Positions 1 to 12,034 of a stretch of DNA of 64,000 nt are shown here, piece by piece (within the stretch, counting starts at the first letter, position 1; every line of letters begins with the position of its first letter). Origin of the DNA: Hirsutella rhossiliensis (taxonomy: Eukaryota; Ascomycota; Sordariomycetes; Hypocreales; Ophiocordycipitaceae); assembly GCF_020360975.1 (NCBI RefSeq), contig NW_025408677.1, forward strand, positions 2,480,001 to 2,544,000, read 5' to 3'. Position numbers and translations under genes: made by a program. Under the pieces are notes generated by a model. It was not told the origin of the DNA and searched no databases. It was given only the letters and a program-made list of their open reading frames with translations.

Positions 1-842
1 GCTGAACTTGAACGAGCTCGACGATGCCAGGAAGGATCTCGACGCAGCCGAGCGGATACTCGACTCTTTTGACTCTGTCGAGACGATTGTCCATGCGGCC
101 TTTTATGATGCCAATGCAAGCTACTATCAGGTTTGCCCTACCTTTCTTCTTCCTCTTCCTTTCGAGAGTTGGTACGGGCCTAACTCTCGACTCCTAGCGC
201 AAGATGGACTTTGCAAACTACTATCGCACTGCTCTGCTATACCTCGCTTGCATCGATTTGACGTCCCTCTCCGCCGAAGAGCGCCACCGAAGAGCCTACT
301 ATCTGAGCGTGGCCGCTCTGGTATCGAACAGCATCTACAACTTTGGCGAGTTGCTCCTGCATCCCATTCTCGATGCCCTGGCTCAGAGCAACGAGGATGC
401 TTGGCTTCGAGAGCTGCTGTTTGCCTACAACCGTGGCGACCTCGCTGCCTACGACGTGCTCTCCGAAAACATCTCCTCCAACAAGCTCCTCAACGAGCAC
501 TCTACTCATCTCCGGCAAAAGATCTACCTTGCCGCCCTCACAGAAGCCGTCTTCCGCCGGCCACCACATGACCGAACCATGACATTTGCGACTATTGCGC
601 AGGAAACCAAAGTTCGGGCTGAAGAGATTGAGCATCTCATCATGAAGGCCCTGAGTCTGGGCCTCTTGCGTGGGACAATCGACCAGGTAGACGAGATTGC
701 GCGCATTACGTGGGTGCAGCCAAAGGTACTGGACATGAAGCAGATTGGCAATATGCGACAACGGCTACTCGACTGGGATTCGAATGTCAACCAGCTCGGC
801 AACTGGATCGAGGCTGCCGGCAAGGACGTATGGGCGGCATGA
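1..842 (+). CDS. RPN9: 26S proteasome regulatory subunit Rpn9 (PSMD13), 3' part
   Basis: Non-ATPase lid subunit of the 19S regulatory particle of the 26S proteasome, needed for lid assembly. The gene runs off the left edge, so the N-terminal third is missing. Two exons are visible: 1..130 (reading frame from base 2, ending in Tyr-Tyr-Gln) and 204..842, joined across a phase-0 intron 131..203 (GTTTGC...CGCAAG). The visible ~253 residues are alpha-helical and end in a PCI/winged-helix domain; the stretches TFATIAQETKVRAEEIEHLI and GLLRGTIDQVDEIARITWVQP are typical of Rpn9. The C-terminus (DVWAA) and stop at 840-842 are intact. The family call rests on motif recognition and is strong. Nothing odd was seen. 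Confidence 0.93.
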
Positions 843-1736
843 GACGGCGGCTGGTGGACCGGGTGGACCGGACGGTCAATGTTGCTGCGGACATGGGATT
901 GGAGGACAAGCTTGCGAGGCATGTATAGACAGGCGACGCTACGTTGATATGGATGCGTTCATGGATGAACAGGGTTACCTTTCACAACGAGGTCCGGCCA
1001 TTATTTGACCGGCTTTTTGTGACAGAACTCTGGTCGGTCCAGTGACAGAGACACACACCCACGACTGGCTTCCCGGGAGGAGAAAGGCGAGGCAATGGAG
1101 TGAATCGGGGAAATAGGAGGTCCTACGAGATGGCGAACGGCCCACTTAAGTAAATGTGGATGTGGCCGTACAGGCGTGCAAGTGAACACGACTCCAAAGG
1201 ACAGCAGTATAAAGGTGAATATTACCGTTTGCTCAAGACGATAGAATCGCAACTTTTACGGCGATTAATTGCATTACAATAACCACGAGCTACATGCTTG
1301 CCTGCCTGCCTGCTCGACTGCCTGCTTAATGGACTGCCCGACCGTCTGCCGGCACGCCCACTTACGGCCTCCATTGGTTACTTGCCCGGCTGCTGCCTCC
1401 GCCCCTCTACTAGGTAGGTAGTTTATGTCGTAACCGCCTTCTTATTATCGTACCCGGCTCAAGGGCGATTACGAGGCGAGGCGTTGGTGCGCTAAGTAAT
1501 GTAGCTGGATGGGGATTTGTACTCGAGCAAAGACCTACCTACCTAGTAATACTCATAAGCTTGGCCCGTCTCGTGAAAAGGATATGTACAAGAAAAGGCG
1601 TGGCTCGTTGTATAGCATCGTCAAACTCCAAGCAGGTATGCTGCCAAGCCCAAGCATATCCTCGTCGCCGGCCCCATTTGGTCCCGTCACCGCCTCCTCT
1701 CAGCGTGCGATGCCGGGCATGATGTACCTTTGTCCC
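843..1736. other. Intergenic region between convergent RPN9 and dioxygenase genes
   Basis: Shared 3' flank of two converging genes. No gene is supported. It carries copies of the CTACCTACCTAGG / GGTAGGTAG-type short motif that recurs in spacers of this window (around 1410-1425 and 1531-1545) and a run of GCCTGCCTGCCTG near 1297. Confidence 0.7.
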
Positions 1737-2983
1737 CTAGAAGAAGACTGCCAGCCCGAGAAAGCAGGCCATGGCTGCCAGGTCTGACGCATACTTGGTA
1801 GGTCCAAGAGCCTCGGAAGCGGACGCGGATGCAGAGCTCGACGCCCGGCCGCCATTGCCCGAGTTTGGGTTTTCGACTCCTCCCGAGTCGTAGAGGAAGG
1901 AAGCCGCGGTGACCTCACTGGCAAAAGACGTGTTGATGCCAAAGGCAATCCAAGCAAGGAGCCCGTCGCTTACGCTGTCGCCCAGGAGAGCGTACTGCAT
2001 GAGAGGATCCACGCCGTCCGCGTCGGCTTCCTGGCTGAGAATCATGTCCTCGGCATTGGTGGTGAGGGCTTGCTCGTTGCTGCGATAGGGCTCAAGCAGC
2101 TCCACGCCGGAGATGAGGCTCTGGTCGAAGAAGGCCTGGCCGACGTGGCTGGCGTACGTCTCGTAGCCCAGAGTCTGGTTTTGATACAGGGTCGCGTTGG
2201 CATGGACCATGACGTGGATGTGCGTCGTGCGTCCACCGTAATGGCCTGGAAACAGCGACTCAAAGGAGACTACTCCCTCCGAGTTGGTTTCCTGGATGCC
2301 GCGGAGAAAGGTTGCGCTGAGGTTGGGCTGGTCGGCCGCGTTGCCGTTGCCGTTGGCCACGACGCCAGAGTAGACACCGGTCGAGTTGCAGTGCCAGATC
2401 TCGACGTAGACGTTGGGAACGGGCTTGCACGTGTCCACGTCGATGACCTGGTAATCCAAGACGATGTCGATGCCTTTTTGCCCGTCGACGACGTTGCGAC
2501 GCACATGCTCTCCCGAGACGTCTAGACGAACCGACACCTAGTCAGATGGAGAGTAGAGACGGACAGGACGGCCTTGGAAGAGACGAGGGCTTTGAAGGCT
2601 TTCAACTTACAGTAAGGGCCCTCGGTTACCTCGGGAGCCAGGACGCAAGAGTTATTGCCGGAGAAGAGGGTGGCCAAGTCCGTGTTCTGTGAGTAGCCAA
2701 GCTCGGTTTGGTTGTGCGATTTTCCAAGGACAGTCTCGGCATCCCGCTTGTCGAGCAAGCCTCGTTTGAAGCGGGCCTCTTGCGCCAGGCTTGATCGCCG
2801 AGCGGCATTCCTGGCATCGACGCCGCGAGCTCTGAGCGACTCGGCGCAATGAGCAAGAGAGGTGCTTCGGACCGAGTTGAGAAAGGAGCGGCGCTCTGCC
2901 ATTTCCTGGCTAGCATCGTGATTTGGATGCGCCACGACAGCGCTTAGGAGCAGCGCTACGCTCCAAGTTGTGGACGCAACCAT
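1737..2983 (-). CDS. Secreted, probably GPI-anchored intradiol ring-cleavage dioxygenase-like protein
   Basis: Two exons on the minus strand, 2611..2983 and 1737..2521, joined across intron 2522..2610 (GTAAGT...TCTAG); this splice recreates the family motif TEGPYYVSGEHVRRNV and gives 385 residues. Residues 1-18 form a hydrophobic signal peptide (MVASTTWSVALLLSAVVA). The catalytic beta-sandwich (Dioxygenase_C) follows, with the Fe(III) ligand candidates Tyr in TEGPYY, Tyr219 in PGHYGGR and His225/His227 in THIHV. The C-terminus is Ser/Ala-rich and ends in a hydrophobic stretch (AAMACFLGLAVFF), as in GPI-anchored proteins. Members of this extracellular fungal group are thought to open catechol-type aromatic rings; the real substrate cannot be told from sequence. 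The next acceptor upstream (CTAG at about 2538) would keep extra codons, but the chosen one restores the conserved motif exactly. Confidence 0.87.
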
Positions 2984-4177
2984 CTTGTCGAAGCGAGTGC
3001 CGCGAGGGTCCTTGAGTGCTTTCCGAGCTGCAACTGTGTGACGGAGATGGTGAACAAGAGTATCGGATAATAGGAGAGGCGTTCAAGGCCCCTGTCTAGG
3101 CCAGGATGCAAATGTGGTCGTCGGGTCGGCTCAAGGCTTCATTATCTATCCCGTCTGCTCCGACGCTTTGGGATGGGCCATGGTGGTGCTTCAGGCCCCC
3201 AGACGCCAGGCGTGCGGGAGGACCCGTGAGGCCTCGTCATCCTGTCCCAGTCCTTGGCAGAGGCACAGTCGCCGAGAATCTTTGATTCGTCAGCATCCCA
3301 TCACAGGCCGGACGGAGGAGCTGGGACCTGGGCAGGGCGGGCTCGGGGCTGAGGGTGGCTGTTCAGTGTTCACTGTGTTTGGCTTGGTGTATAATCGATA
3401 CCCATGCTTTCCTGCCCGCAGACGAAGAGAACGAGACGGCGGCGGTAAAAGACATGGGGCAATGGAAGACGCGCAGCCTCTCGCCTACGTCCTTCCTACG
3501 AGGTAAGTGCCCCCGCGCTGGGGAGTTGATGGAGTCGCTTGGGGCTTCGGCTTCTCCCACCCCCACATGCCGGGGCCGGCCGATCAGACGCAAAGCCCGG
3601 AGTACGTAGATGATGGGCTCCTGTCCTCATCGGTCGATAGGTAGCTTGATCCACTAGCATCCAAAGGCGGCCAACGGCATGCATGTGCTGGAAATGGAAA
3701 ACCAAGGCTGATCGAGTGCCATTGCACCCGATTGGACACGTCTAGTCCCGTTACGGACAACGCGTGGTTGTCGACGTCAGCCCATCATGCCAAGGCGACC
3801 AAGCGTGACGCTCTTGGCCGAGACGCCACTACCGAGGACATACCGAGCTAAGGCGTCAACAGGCACGGCGAAGAAATAGAGAGAACGTCGTTCTGCAATG
3901 AGCAGTAGCCACCACTACCCTCGTCTGGGGCCTGCCTAGCAGACGGCATTCAGCGGGACGAGAGGCCAGAAGCTCACTGCGATGTGTACAGACAATGGCC
4001 TTGCTGGCCAGGAGCTGAGCCGGCAAAGGAGATGGAACAACGAAATCGTACCAGTCACTCCACCCTCCCTCTCTACTGCAGGCGGCCGTTCCTTGACCGA
4101 AGACCGTTGCTCGTCTCCTCTTCTCGCACTGAGCCAGCCATCTTCTTCTTCTTCTTCTTCTCCTCTTCCCTGTTCCC
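2984..4177. other. Intergenic region, dioxygenase promoter and GAA1 3' flank
   Basis: The dioxygenase start is at 2983, so the left half is its promoter; the right half is downstream of GAA1. No conserved coding segment was recognised in either strand. A CTT/TTC microsatellite lies at 4141-4160. Confidence 0.65.
4141..4160. repeat. (TTC)n microsatellite
   Basis: A run of about seven uninterrupted TTC triplets, just 3' of the GAA1 stop codon. Outside coding sequence in the model given here. Confidence 0.85.
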
Positions 4178-6292
4178 CTACTTGGAGACAGTCCCCAGGA
4201 CATTGATCATGCCTACGAGCCAGGCAGGCCACCACAGGCACCAGACGACCACGGCCGTATGCATCCCCCATACGTTCCACCCAAAGCTCGCTCCGCTCAG
4301 TACATCCGCGACGCGCACGCCCCAGAGCTGCGCCGCCGTGTATACGACGACGGGGGGTGCCACGGCGCTCAGTAGCCCTGCCAGGCAATACCTGGCAGCG
4401 ATGCTGCGCGTCGGTTGGACAAAGGTCAAGGGTGAGGCCAGCAGTCCGATGAGAAACGCCAGCGAAAAGTTGAGCGTGGCGAGTGTGGCTAGTGTTATGC
4501 CCAGGATGAGCAATGAGAAGGATTTGGTGAGTTGAAAGTGCTGTGCTGTTGGTGCAGAAACGGCTGCGATTAGCTGCGAGGCAACGGGTGGTAAGGCAGC
4601 CGAGGCTATTGAGAAAACGGTGAATGCGGGAGAGAGCATCTATCAAGAAGATATCGTAAGCACAGTCAAGAACCGAGACACTGGGAAGATGCCCCTGCCC
4701 AGATGCAAACACTACAGGGCGACTTACACTGGCGGGCAGTCTGTTGAAGACGAAAAGGAGCACAATCGAGACGGCTTGGCACCCGGCCACGACGCCAAGC
4801 GGGAGGGCAAGGTCCCGCTCAACGGTCGATGGCGGTGGACGCGTGGCTTCGCCTTGTCCCGCTGTTTTGTATGAGTCTCCCTTCGATTTGGCTGGGGCAG
4901 CCTGGTTTTGCTGGGGCTCTTGTGCCGCGGACTGACCACTTTTGACCCAGAGAAAGATGGCCATGATGGTGAAGTTGGCCGAGAGCAGCATGGCGCTGGG
5001 CAAGTAGGTGCCGATGCTAACAAATCGGTCTCTCTGCATCAGCAGGTAAAAGAAGAAGCTCTGGTGCAGATGTTCCAGCAGGTTGTTCAGGCTCCTAAAG
5101 GTCCCTTCGACCACTCTGCCCATGGCCATCTCGTCGTGCCAGCCTTGGCCGTAGGGCTGCAGCGTCACCGAGTCGACATGGTACGGGATGAAGCTGCTAT
5201 GCGGACCTGCTGAATTGCCGAGCCCCTGGTTTAGCATACCTCTGAGCATCGTCTTCAGCCGGTCCAGGTACCCCCCTGCATGATGCTTCATGTCCTGGAT
5301 GGCCGTCTGGATGCCCATCTGGCCCCCGGCAATATTGACAATGGAGTTAATGAGGTCAAGATTAGGCAGTTGCCCGTTTGTACCGTCGTACACGATATGG
5401 ATGCCGTCGAATGGCTGCTCCAAGGGATAATCGATGGCAACGGCGCCCTGTAGTGCTCCGGACTTTAACGGGAGCGAAGCAACGGTGCTCGGATCGTGAG
5501 CATCGTGGTACGCATCGACCCAGGCTTGTGTGCCAGTCCTGCTGTCTGGGGGCACCAAGAGGATAATGTCCTTGGACCAAAGAGACCAGCCTGTCCAGGC
5601 TTATCAGCACTCTGCAGACGATGGGGTGGGTGCCATGCAAGACGCCGAATCCAACTTACGCTTGAAGTAACGGGCCAGCGTCAAGGCCAAGGCCAAGCCA
5701 TTGCGATTCAGCGCCCCCTCGATGCTCGTCCACGCTGCGACGAGAACAATCGCCTCGGTGGCATCCCCACGTGGGGCTTGCAGTATTCCGTATACGTTTT
5801 CGCCGGTGAACTCTTCCCCCGCGGAGTGATAGGTGTAGTTCTGTCGTCCGACCTTGATGCCCACGCCCTTCATGACAGTCTCTAGCTTATCGTTGATTCT
5901 GTGGCTTCTCCGTTAGCATAGGGTACCCAGCGGTCGTGGGGCTGGTTCCGATACTCACGCGTAATTGCTCTGGCTTGCCAAGTTGTCCACTTCGTGGCGA
6001 TAGGCTCGAAAGACGTTCTGCTCGCTTCCTCCGAAGTATGTGTGTACCTGACCGGGCAGAAGCGCATTCTCCGAAATGTACGTGCGCCGTGAGTATTCGT
6101 CCAGTGGCAGCAGCAGAAGCCAGATGACGCCAACGGCGATGCACATCAGGGATAGGTAGGGGGGGAGCTTGAGGATCCGGGGATCGCGCCGCAAAGAGAG
6201 CGCCGAGGCTAGAGAAAGGTACACGTTAGCAGTAGATCTGGACGGCATGGAATAGTGATGAGAGCCAGGGGCGTACATAGCAGTCGCGACAT
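4178..6292 (-). CDS. GAA1: GPI transamidase complex subunit Gaa1
   Basis: Subunit of the ER-membrane GPI transamidase, which swaps the C-terminal signal of precursor proteins for a preassembled GPI anchor; Gaa1 presents the lipid-linked substrate. Five exons: 6277..6292, 5959..6208, 5660..5898, 4728..5590 and 4178..4639, giving 609 residues (yeast Gaa1 is similar in length). The first exon is only 16 bp (Met-Ser-Arg-Leu-Leu), and its splice yields MSRLLSSALSLRRDPRILKL, the usual Gaa1 start. A transmembrane helix (about residues 23-40) is followed by a large lumenal M28-peptidase-like domain (GGSEQNVFRAYRHEV, then WSLWSKDIILLVPPDS) and several C-terminal membrane spans. All junctions are phase-consistent. 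A GPI-type surface enzyme lies next door, which is probably coincidence. Confidence 0.93.
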
Positions 6293-6947
6293 GGCGGCTG
6301 GCTGGCGCAACGAAATGCGCGTCGATGGTGGAAGTGTCGCAACGCAATACAAACATACATGGATCCTGGGGGACTTAAAGGGAGGGAGTACGGTTATGGC
6401 ACTCCCTGGAGCTCGACAGCGTGATTGCCAGACCCACTGGGGTCCGTCCTACCTACCCTATAGGGTGACGTTGAAAAGTAAGGCATCAATCAATGGCGTC
6501 AGCGTCGTGGTTTGGCTGGGCGCCATCTCCCCTATATTAACATCAGAAACGTTTACAGCGGCTACTATTTTACCCGGTAGGCAGTAAATTAATATTATAG
6601 TGGCACTGGAGAGCATACTGGGCCGAGTGTTACTTACCCTACTACCACTGCCGACGGCTAGACAACTAAACTGAACGCTGTCATGGACGGCTTTGACGAT
6701 ACCCCAGGCTGAAACTACATCGGAGGGGGGCATACCCGAGCGGTCCAAGGAGTGAACTGTCGAGAGAAAGGGCCCAAAAAAGTAAATTGCCTCGGCAGAC
6801 ATCGCCCAGCCTTACCGCCATCCAATACATTGCACCTGGGCGCTTCACATCTAATGCAGCAGCCGCCGTTGTTACACAGCATGCCTACAGACTGTAATCA
6901 CACACAAATAACGAGACGTAAATCCACACAGCAGTAGCGGCGACCGC
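6293..6947. other. GAA1 promoter and RBD2 3' flank
   Basis: Spacer between two genes both on the minus strand. Contains an AT-rich patch (6535-6610) and no open frame with recognisable protein content. Confidence 0.65.
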
Positions 6948-8008
6948 TCAGGGTCCGAGACGCTGGGACCCCCCCACGAGTTCTGTTGCCACACTGCCTC
7001 CCGTACGATTGCTAGAAGGCAACACCCCAAACCGGCCGTACGTCTTCTGATCGATGCTAACGTAGTGCGGCAGAATTACCAGCAGGTTAAGGCGCGTCTC
7101 GACCCAGCGCAGAGCCCATTCTGGGGGTGCAAGGAACTTGACATAGCCAAGTCCACCTGTTACCGAGACCGGTAAGTGGTTGCTTCGAACAGGATGTATC
7201 AGGGGGATGGGGCAGCGGCGAAGGACGTACATATGTACCCGACGGCTGCACCGCATAAATGCCCAAGTAGGCTCGTGTTTGGTACCAAGGCGGCCACCAC
7301 AATGATCATGAGTAGCGGTGTTGTCCAAGTCGGGATGTGGTACGTGGCAATAACCAGGTGGGGGTTCGATCTGTACGTTCGAATCGCCTCCATTCCCAGT
7401 AAAAGGAATACCCAAACGCTGCAGAGGTATTGAACATCAGTCCCGACGTCCATGCCAACAGCGCGCTCGACAGGGCACGCCTCACCTTGCTCCGACGACT
7501 GCATTATTGCTGCGGAGGATACCACGTTCGATGACGAGGTATAGAATCGCAGGAAGTGTCGTCAAAGCTGGCAGTCAAGTCAGCGAGCTGTGGGACAAGG
7601 AAGGGCCGGCCGGTGTCATCCTTACGCCCAAAGAACAGGGAAAGCGTAGGCAGTGTTCCGTGTTCGCTCTCGAACCTCTCCATCAAAGGCGTCAGTGCGA
7701 CCACATTGAGAGCAGCATGGATGAGATTCAGGTGAACTAGGGGAAAGGTCGAAAGTCGGTATGCTGAGCCAAGTTTGTCAGCGCGGCCTCGATGCCGAGT
7801 ACGTGGCAATGGTTATTTCTACGTGCTTACCCGTGGTAAAAGAGACTTTGTCGGGAATCAAGGCGCCCCAGCCCTTGATGTCCCAGATCGACGGCAGGCT
7901 CACGGCCCAGAAGATGATAATGACGAGTATGATTGCTCGAGTGAAGAGCGGCAGTCGGAAAATGTAGGATCGAGCTCGAAGGGTGCTGAATCCCCGGACA
8001 CCGCGCAT
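6948..8008 (-). CDS. RBD2: Rhomboid intramembrane serine protease, Rbd2 type
   Basis: Five exons: 7831..8008, 7626..7763, 7486..7567, 7231..7418 and 6948..7156, all with GT-AG introns of 58-74 bp and consistent phases, giving 264 residues. Rhomboids cut single-pass membrane proteins within the bilayer; fungal Rbd2 is a Golgi/endomembrane enzyme, required for SREBP activation in some fungi. Visible signatures are HLNLIHAALNVVALTPLMER in TM2, the catalytic serine in GAS (Ser133) and the partner His186 in GHLCGAAVGY. The C-terminal tail after FLAPPEWALRWVE is short and hydrophilic. The junction between exons 4 and 5 gives GYICGLGYV; an Ala is more usual at the Cys, so that junction is slightly less certain. 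Start at 8008 is the first in-frame ATG. Confidence 0.9.
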
Positions 8009-9023
8009 CGCGGCTTGCGTGACACTGTGCGAAACCTCGGGGGACGCCCCGGAAGATGAGATTTCTGGTAGTGAAGCCTGCTTGAACCTGTGCGGAAGCT
8101 CCTCAACCAGGCCTCGCTTCGCCCTGTCGCGGCTGGTGAACGCTGCGCATCCTGATGGGCGTGTTATGCCAGGGGATCGTTCACGGGCCCGGCGGACTCA
8201 GCGGCTGGAACTAGCCAGATAGACCTGCCGGCCCCCGAGACGCCGCTATCGGCACGTGACCCAGGATTGTACGTATATCCAGCCCGTAGCCACGCCGCAG
8301 CTCGTGCGTCGCCCCACTACATTTGCTCAGAGCGCGGGTGCACGAACCAGGTATGGAGTAATTATTTCGCAATTCGCATACAAACTAGATGAGGCAAGGA
8401 CAAGCAGTCGGGTGTGTGGCCGGCAGACAGTTAGTTAATGGAGCAGGCAGTCGGGCAGGCAGTCACTACTTCCCACGTCACTGAGTGTTACGGGCTAAAA
8501 AGAAAGAGTGATGCTTCAAGACTTTATCAGTAGGCATTGACACCAGTAGCAGCCAACACGGCAAGCCATAAGCACCAATTTATTTATGCAAACAGTCACG
8601 CAACCCCGTTCTTTAAATCCCCTCGCGCACGCGAAGGTCACTTTGCAACTCATAATGCATGCAATGAGTGGCTCGCAATGCAATCTGATTGCCAAGTGCT
8701 ACACGCCAGCAAATGGCGCGCAGTCGCGATGCTGAGATGCCTGTGCTTGAGATGCGTATTGAGAGACGTCCGTGGGCTGTTGTATGTGTCGAATACACTT
8801 ATCTGCTGTACTCCGTAGTTCATGGGGACTCTCTTGAGTCTTTAGAAGTTTAGAGGCCTGTATCCGTCCGTACCTGCCCCTCTTTACGGTACCCCTCGGC
8901 GCCGGCTGTCAACGTTCCGCGGCTCTTCCCCACCCATTTGCCGCAACCCGGACATCCTCACATCTACCCTCGAGCAAGTCTTCGCGGAGTGCGCTTGACA
9001 AGCATCCATCTAGCTGCGCGACC
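8009..9023. promoter_or_regulatory. Divergent promoter region between RBD2 and HNT1
   Basis: RBD2 reads left and HNT1 reads right, so this ~1 kb holds both promoters. No coding segment is supported. A CTGTACTCCGTAG box (8808-8819), a variant of the TACGGAGTAC motif common in this window, is present. Exact promoter elements cannot be assigned. Confidence 0.55.
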
Positions 9024-9809
9024 ATGGCGGCCTGCATCTTCTGTCGCATCATCAAGGGTAAGCCCACGTCGCCGTGTCTTCCCGCCGAGTGTCCGTTGCT
9101 GCTGACCCCGTCCTCTCATCCCTCCTCTTGCAGGCGATATCCCCTGCATGAAGCTCTTCGAGAGCGACAAGACGCTCGCTTTCCTTGACATTGGCCCCCT
9201 CAGCAAGGGCCACGCTGTGCGTTTCCTAACGTCCAAGCCTCATCCGCCAGAGTGTACGCGCACAATGCTTGCTCACCATCGTTCCCGCATACAGCTCGTC
9301 ATCCCCAAGCACCACGGCGCCAAGCTGACCGATATCCCCGACGATCACTTGTCCGAGATTCTGGTACGAGAGCCCTCTTGATCCCAACTCCGGGCCCTGA
9401 CCGCTGTCGCCGCTTACACCTGCCCATCTTTTCCTCTGGTCCAGCCCACTCTCAAGAAGCTCGTCACGGCCACCGGCGCCTCCGAGTACAACATCCTGCA
9501 GAATAACGGCACTATAGCCCACCAGCAAGTTCACCATGTGAGTGGCCCAATGCAAACTTGTCGTCCCTTGTCAACAAAGCCTGACTGAGATTCCCTCCCC
9601 TCTCCCCTCCTTGCCTCCGCCTCAGGTGCACTTTCACATGGTAAGCTTGTCCCGTTTCCGAGCTGCCAACTCTCATTTCTCACGCGAGGTGCCTCCGTCA
9701 GATCCCCAAGCCAAACGAGACAGAGGGCTTGGGCATTCAATGGCCTGCCACGACTGGCGACATGAACGAGCTCAAGGCACTCTGCGAAGATATCAAGTCC
9801 AAGATGTAG
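9024..9809 (+). CDS. HNT1: HIT-family nucleotide hydrolase, Hnt1-like adenosine 5'-monophosphoramidase
   Basis: Six short exons: 9024..9057, 9134..9216, 9295..9363, 9445..9537, 9626..9640 and 9702..9809, giving 133 residues; one exon is just 15 bp (VHFHM). HIT (histidine triad) proteins hydrolyse AMP-lysine and related phosphoramidates. The protein starts MAACIFCRIIKGDIPCMKLF and carries FLDIGPLSKGHALVIPKHHG and the triad His93-Val-His95-Phe-His97, the nucleophile region. The triad is split across an intron between His93 and Val94. Length and order match Hint/Hnt1 enzymes. The gene ends tail-to-tail with the CRAL-TRIO gene, only 206 bp away. Confidence 0.92.
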
Positions 9810-10015
9810 GCTTGTGCCTCATCTGCTCCACTGGCTCGTCCTTCGAGGACCGCGCCTTGTGCCAGACAAAGATTGCGGGCACAGCATTCGAGCTCGGCTC
9901 TCTAAAATAGTATCCCAGATATTCATCTCCTGCTCCTCCTCTTAGCCGCGACAGAGCCAAAGGCTTTGCCGTGGTGATGCCACTAGCTCAACCCACTCAC
10001 GGCACAGTGTATCCG

Positions 10016-11551
10016 TCATGCCTCCCTCTCCATCGAGGCCGATGCATCGCCTGCGGTGCCGTTGGTCTGCGGCGCCGTTTCCTTCCTGTCTCCCCATTTG
10101 TACCAGTTGACTCTGCCTCCCGGCAGAATGATGCCTTGTCTGTCGTAAAGAGACCGGGAGCGCAGGTAAGGGTCAAGCTCCCAGTAGCCCACGCGCATCT
10201 GTTCCGCGATCTTGTCCCTCTGCGCCTTGGCCTGCTTGCCCTCCTCCGAGTCGGCAGCACGGATCCACGTCCGGGTCTCGGCCTCGAACTGCTTGTACAG
10301 CTCCGCCCTCGCCCCGAGTAGTCGGTCCCTCGTCTCTGTGTCCTTCATCATGTCATTTTCACCCTCAACGGGCTCCTCGTACTTGTACTCCCAGTCCTCT
10401 TCGCCCTCGAGTTCCTTGATGATGCGGCTCGGTTCGATAAACTCTTCTAGTCCGGCCTTGTAATTGGTGAAGTGGACCTTGGCGGCCACAACAGGGTCAA
10501 GCCAGCCACGGATTATCCTCCAGATTCCTGTTGGATTCTTAGCTTCCACCGTCCTCGGCCATGCGTGGGGGCCGCACGTACCTTGAAATACCCACGGCGC
10601 ATTGTGGACGAGAATCGCACCTAGGGACTCGGGGTAGTTGGCCTCGAAGCACTGGATCATGAACTTTACGGGATGGTAGTCCATGTTGGCCAATGAGAAG
10701 CCAGTCATGTCGAAGATGATTGTCTAAGCGAAGCTGTTAGGCGACCAAGGCCCTTGACACGGCACCTTCTGGGGTGTACTAACCGCTGTGTCGACGGGGG
10801 GCTCGAGGGCCAGGCGAGCCGTTTCGATGATGAAGACCGTGTACCGCTCCAAGCTCTCGGCAGACTGGGCGCTGGGCTTGTGCAGTCGAGCCCGAACCAC
10901 GCAGATGGGGCGCCCCTCCTTGTCTAACCCGTGCAGAAAGCTCTTGCCTTGGCGGGACTGGGCCATGAAGTCGCTGGCGAGCTTTTTAGCCTCGGCGCTG
11001 CCGGTTTGCTCGTCCTGCACGGCACCGGCCTCGCCGTTCTTCATGATGTCTGAGTCGACATGCATCTCAGTGTGCCTCCAGTGCATGGCGGACACAAGCA
11101 TAACAAGCGCCTGTTGCACATCCCACTTGCGAGCTCGGAGAAATCGCAGCACGAGTGCATCGGGGTTGTCCTGCTTGACCATGGACCAAATAGTCTCGCG
11201 GATCGACTCAGGAGTCTGGCTCTCGAGCGTCTTTTGGAACTGCTTTGTCTGGCCGTGCTTGTCGTTGCTGTCCGTTCCGTCCTTGGCCTCGGGTGCGGAG
11301 CCATTGGACGTCGGACTGCTCTCAGCATTCTTGCGCCGGAACAGGCTGAACCGCTTCTTCTGGGGCGACTCGGGATCCTCTGGAGCGGGATCGGGCTTGG
11401 CCGGCGCCGCCTCAGCGGCATTGGAGCCGTTACCTTCGGGGTCTGCGACGCCACAGAGCTTGAAGATCTCGTTCCATAGTTGGCGGAGCTTCTCTTGCTG
11501 CTCGACAGTTAGATTGCCAATGTGTCCCGGGGCCGCGGTAGTGGGAGGCAT
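10016..11551 (-). CDS. Sec14-like CRAL-TRIO lipid-transfer protein (Csr1/Pdr-type)
   Basis: Three exons: 10784..11551, 10582..10723 and 10016..10527 (introns 10724..10783 and 10528..10581), giving 473 residues from the chosen start. Order: a Glu/Gln-rich helical N-terminus (HIGNLTVEQQEKLRQLWNE), a low-complexity Ala/Pro/Ser linker with a basic patch (KKRFSLFRRKN), the CRAL-TRIO N-terminal helices (ALVLRFLRARKWDVQQALVM) and the lipid-binding CRAL-TRIO fold (TIIFDMTGFSLANMDYHPVK, then YPESLGAILVHNAPWVFQG). Such proteins move or present phosphatidylinositol and related lipids between membranes. The start at 11551 (MPPTTAAPGHIG) fits relatives best as I recall them, but the frame is open to an ATG at 12034, which would add 161 residues including a basic N-terminus and a hydrophobic segment. 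The family call is firm; the exact orthologue (CSR1, PDR16/17) is not. Confidence 0.87.
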
Positions 11552-12034
11552 GGTTTCTTGAGAGGGGCGGTCAGAGGCAGTGAGCGTGTAGAGATCTGCA
11601 GTGACCCAGGTGGCGAGAATAAGAAAGACGACAACGGCTGCAGAGCAGGGGGGGCTGAGGGTGCTTTTAAGGTTGTGTTGGGAAGGGTGGCCAGCGCTTG
11701 CTGGTAAGAACCGCGGCCCAGTGGAGTAAAGTCGCGTTTGACAGAGAGATGATCCGTCGAGGACGATCCGGGTCTCCAGGGGAGGAGTAGTGGTAAGGCC
11801 GGGACCCGAGATGGAAGGGGCGGAATCAGGGTTGGCGGATGGTTTCGAGGGCAGAAGCGACTTTTCGCGATCGGAGACGATCGCACGGCGCGATTGGCGG
11901 ATCCCGGCGGGAGCTAGACGCAATGCGGAGGCCGAGACGGGGAACCTGACGAGCGGGAGGGCTGGACGGACGGCCCAAAGAGTCATGGACGACGAGCACA
12001 GGCTGCCTTGCCGGAGGGGAGGATGTCCCGACAC

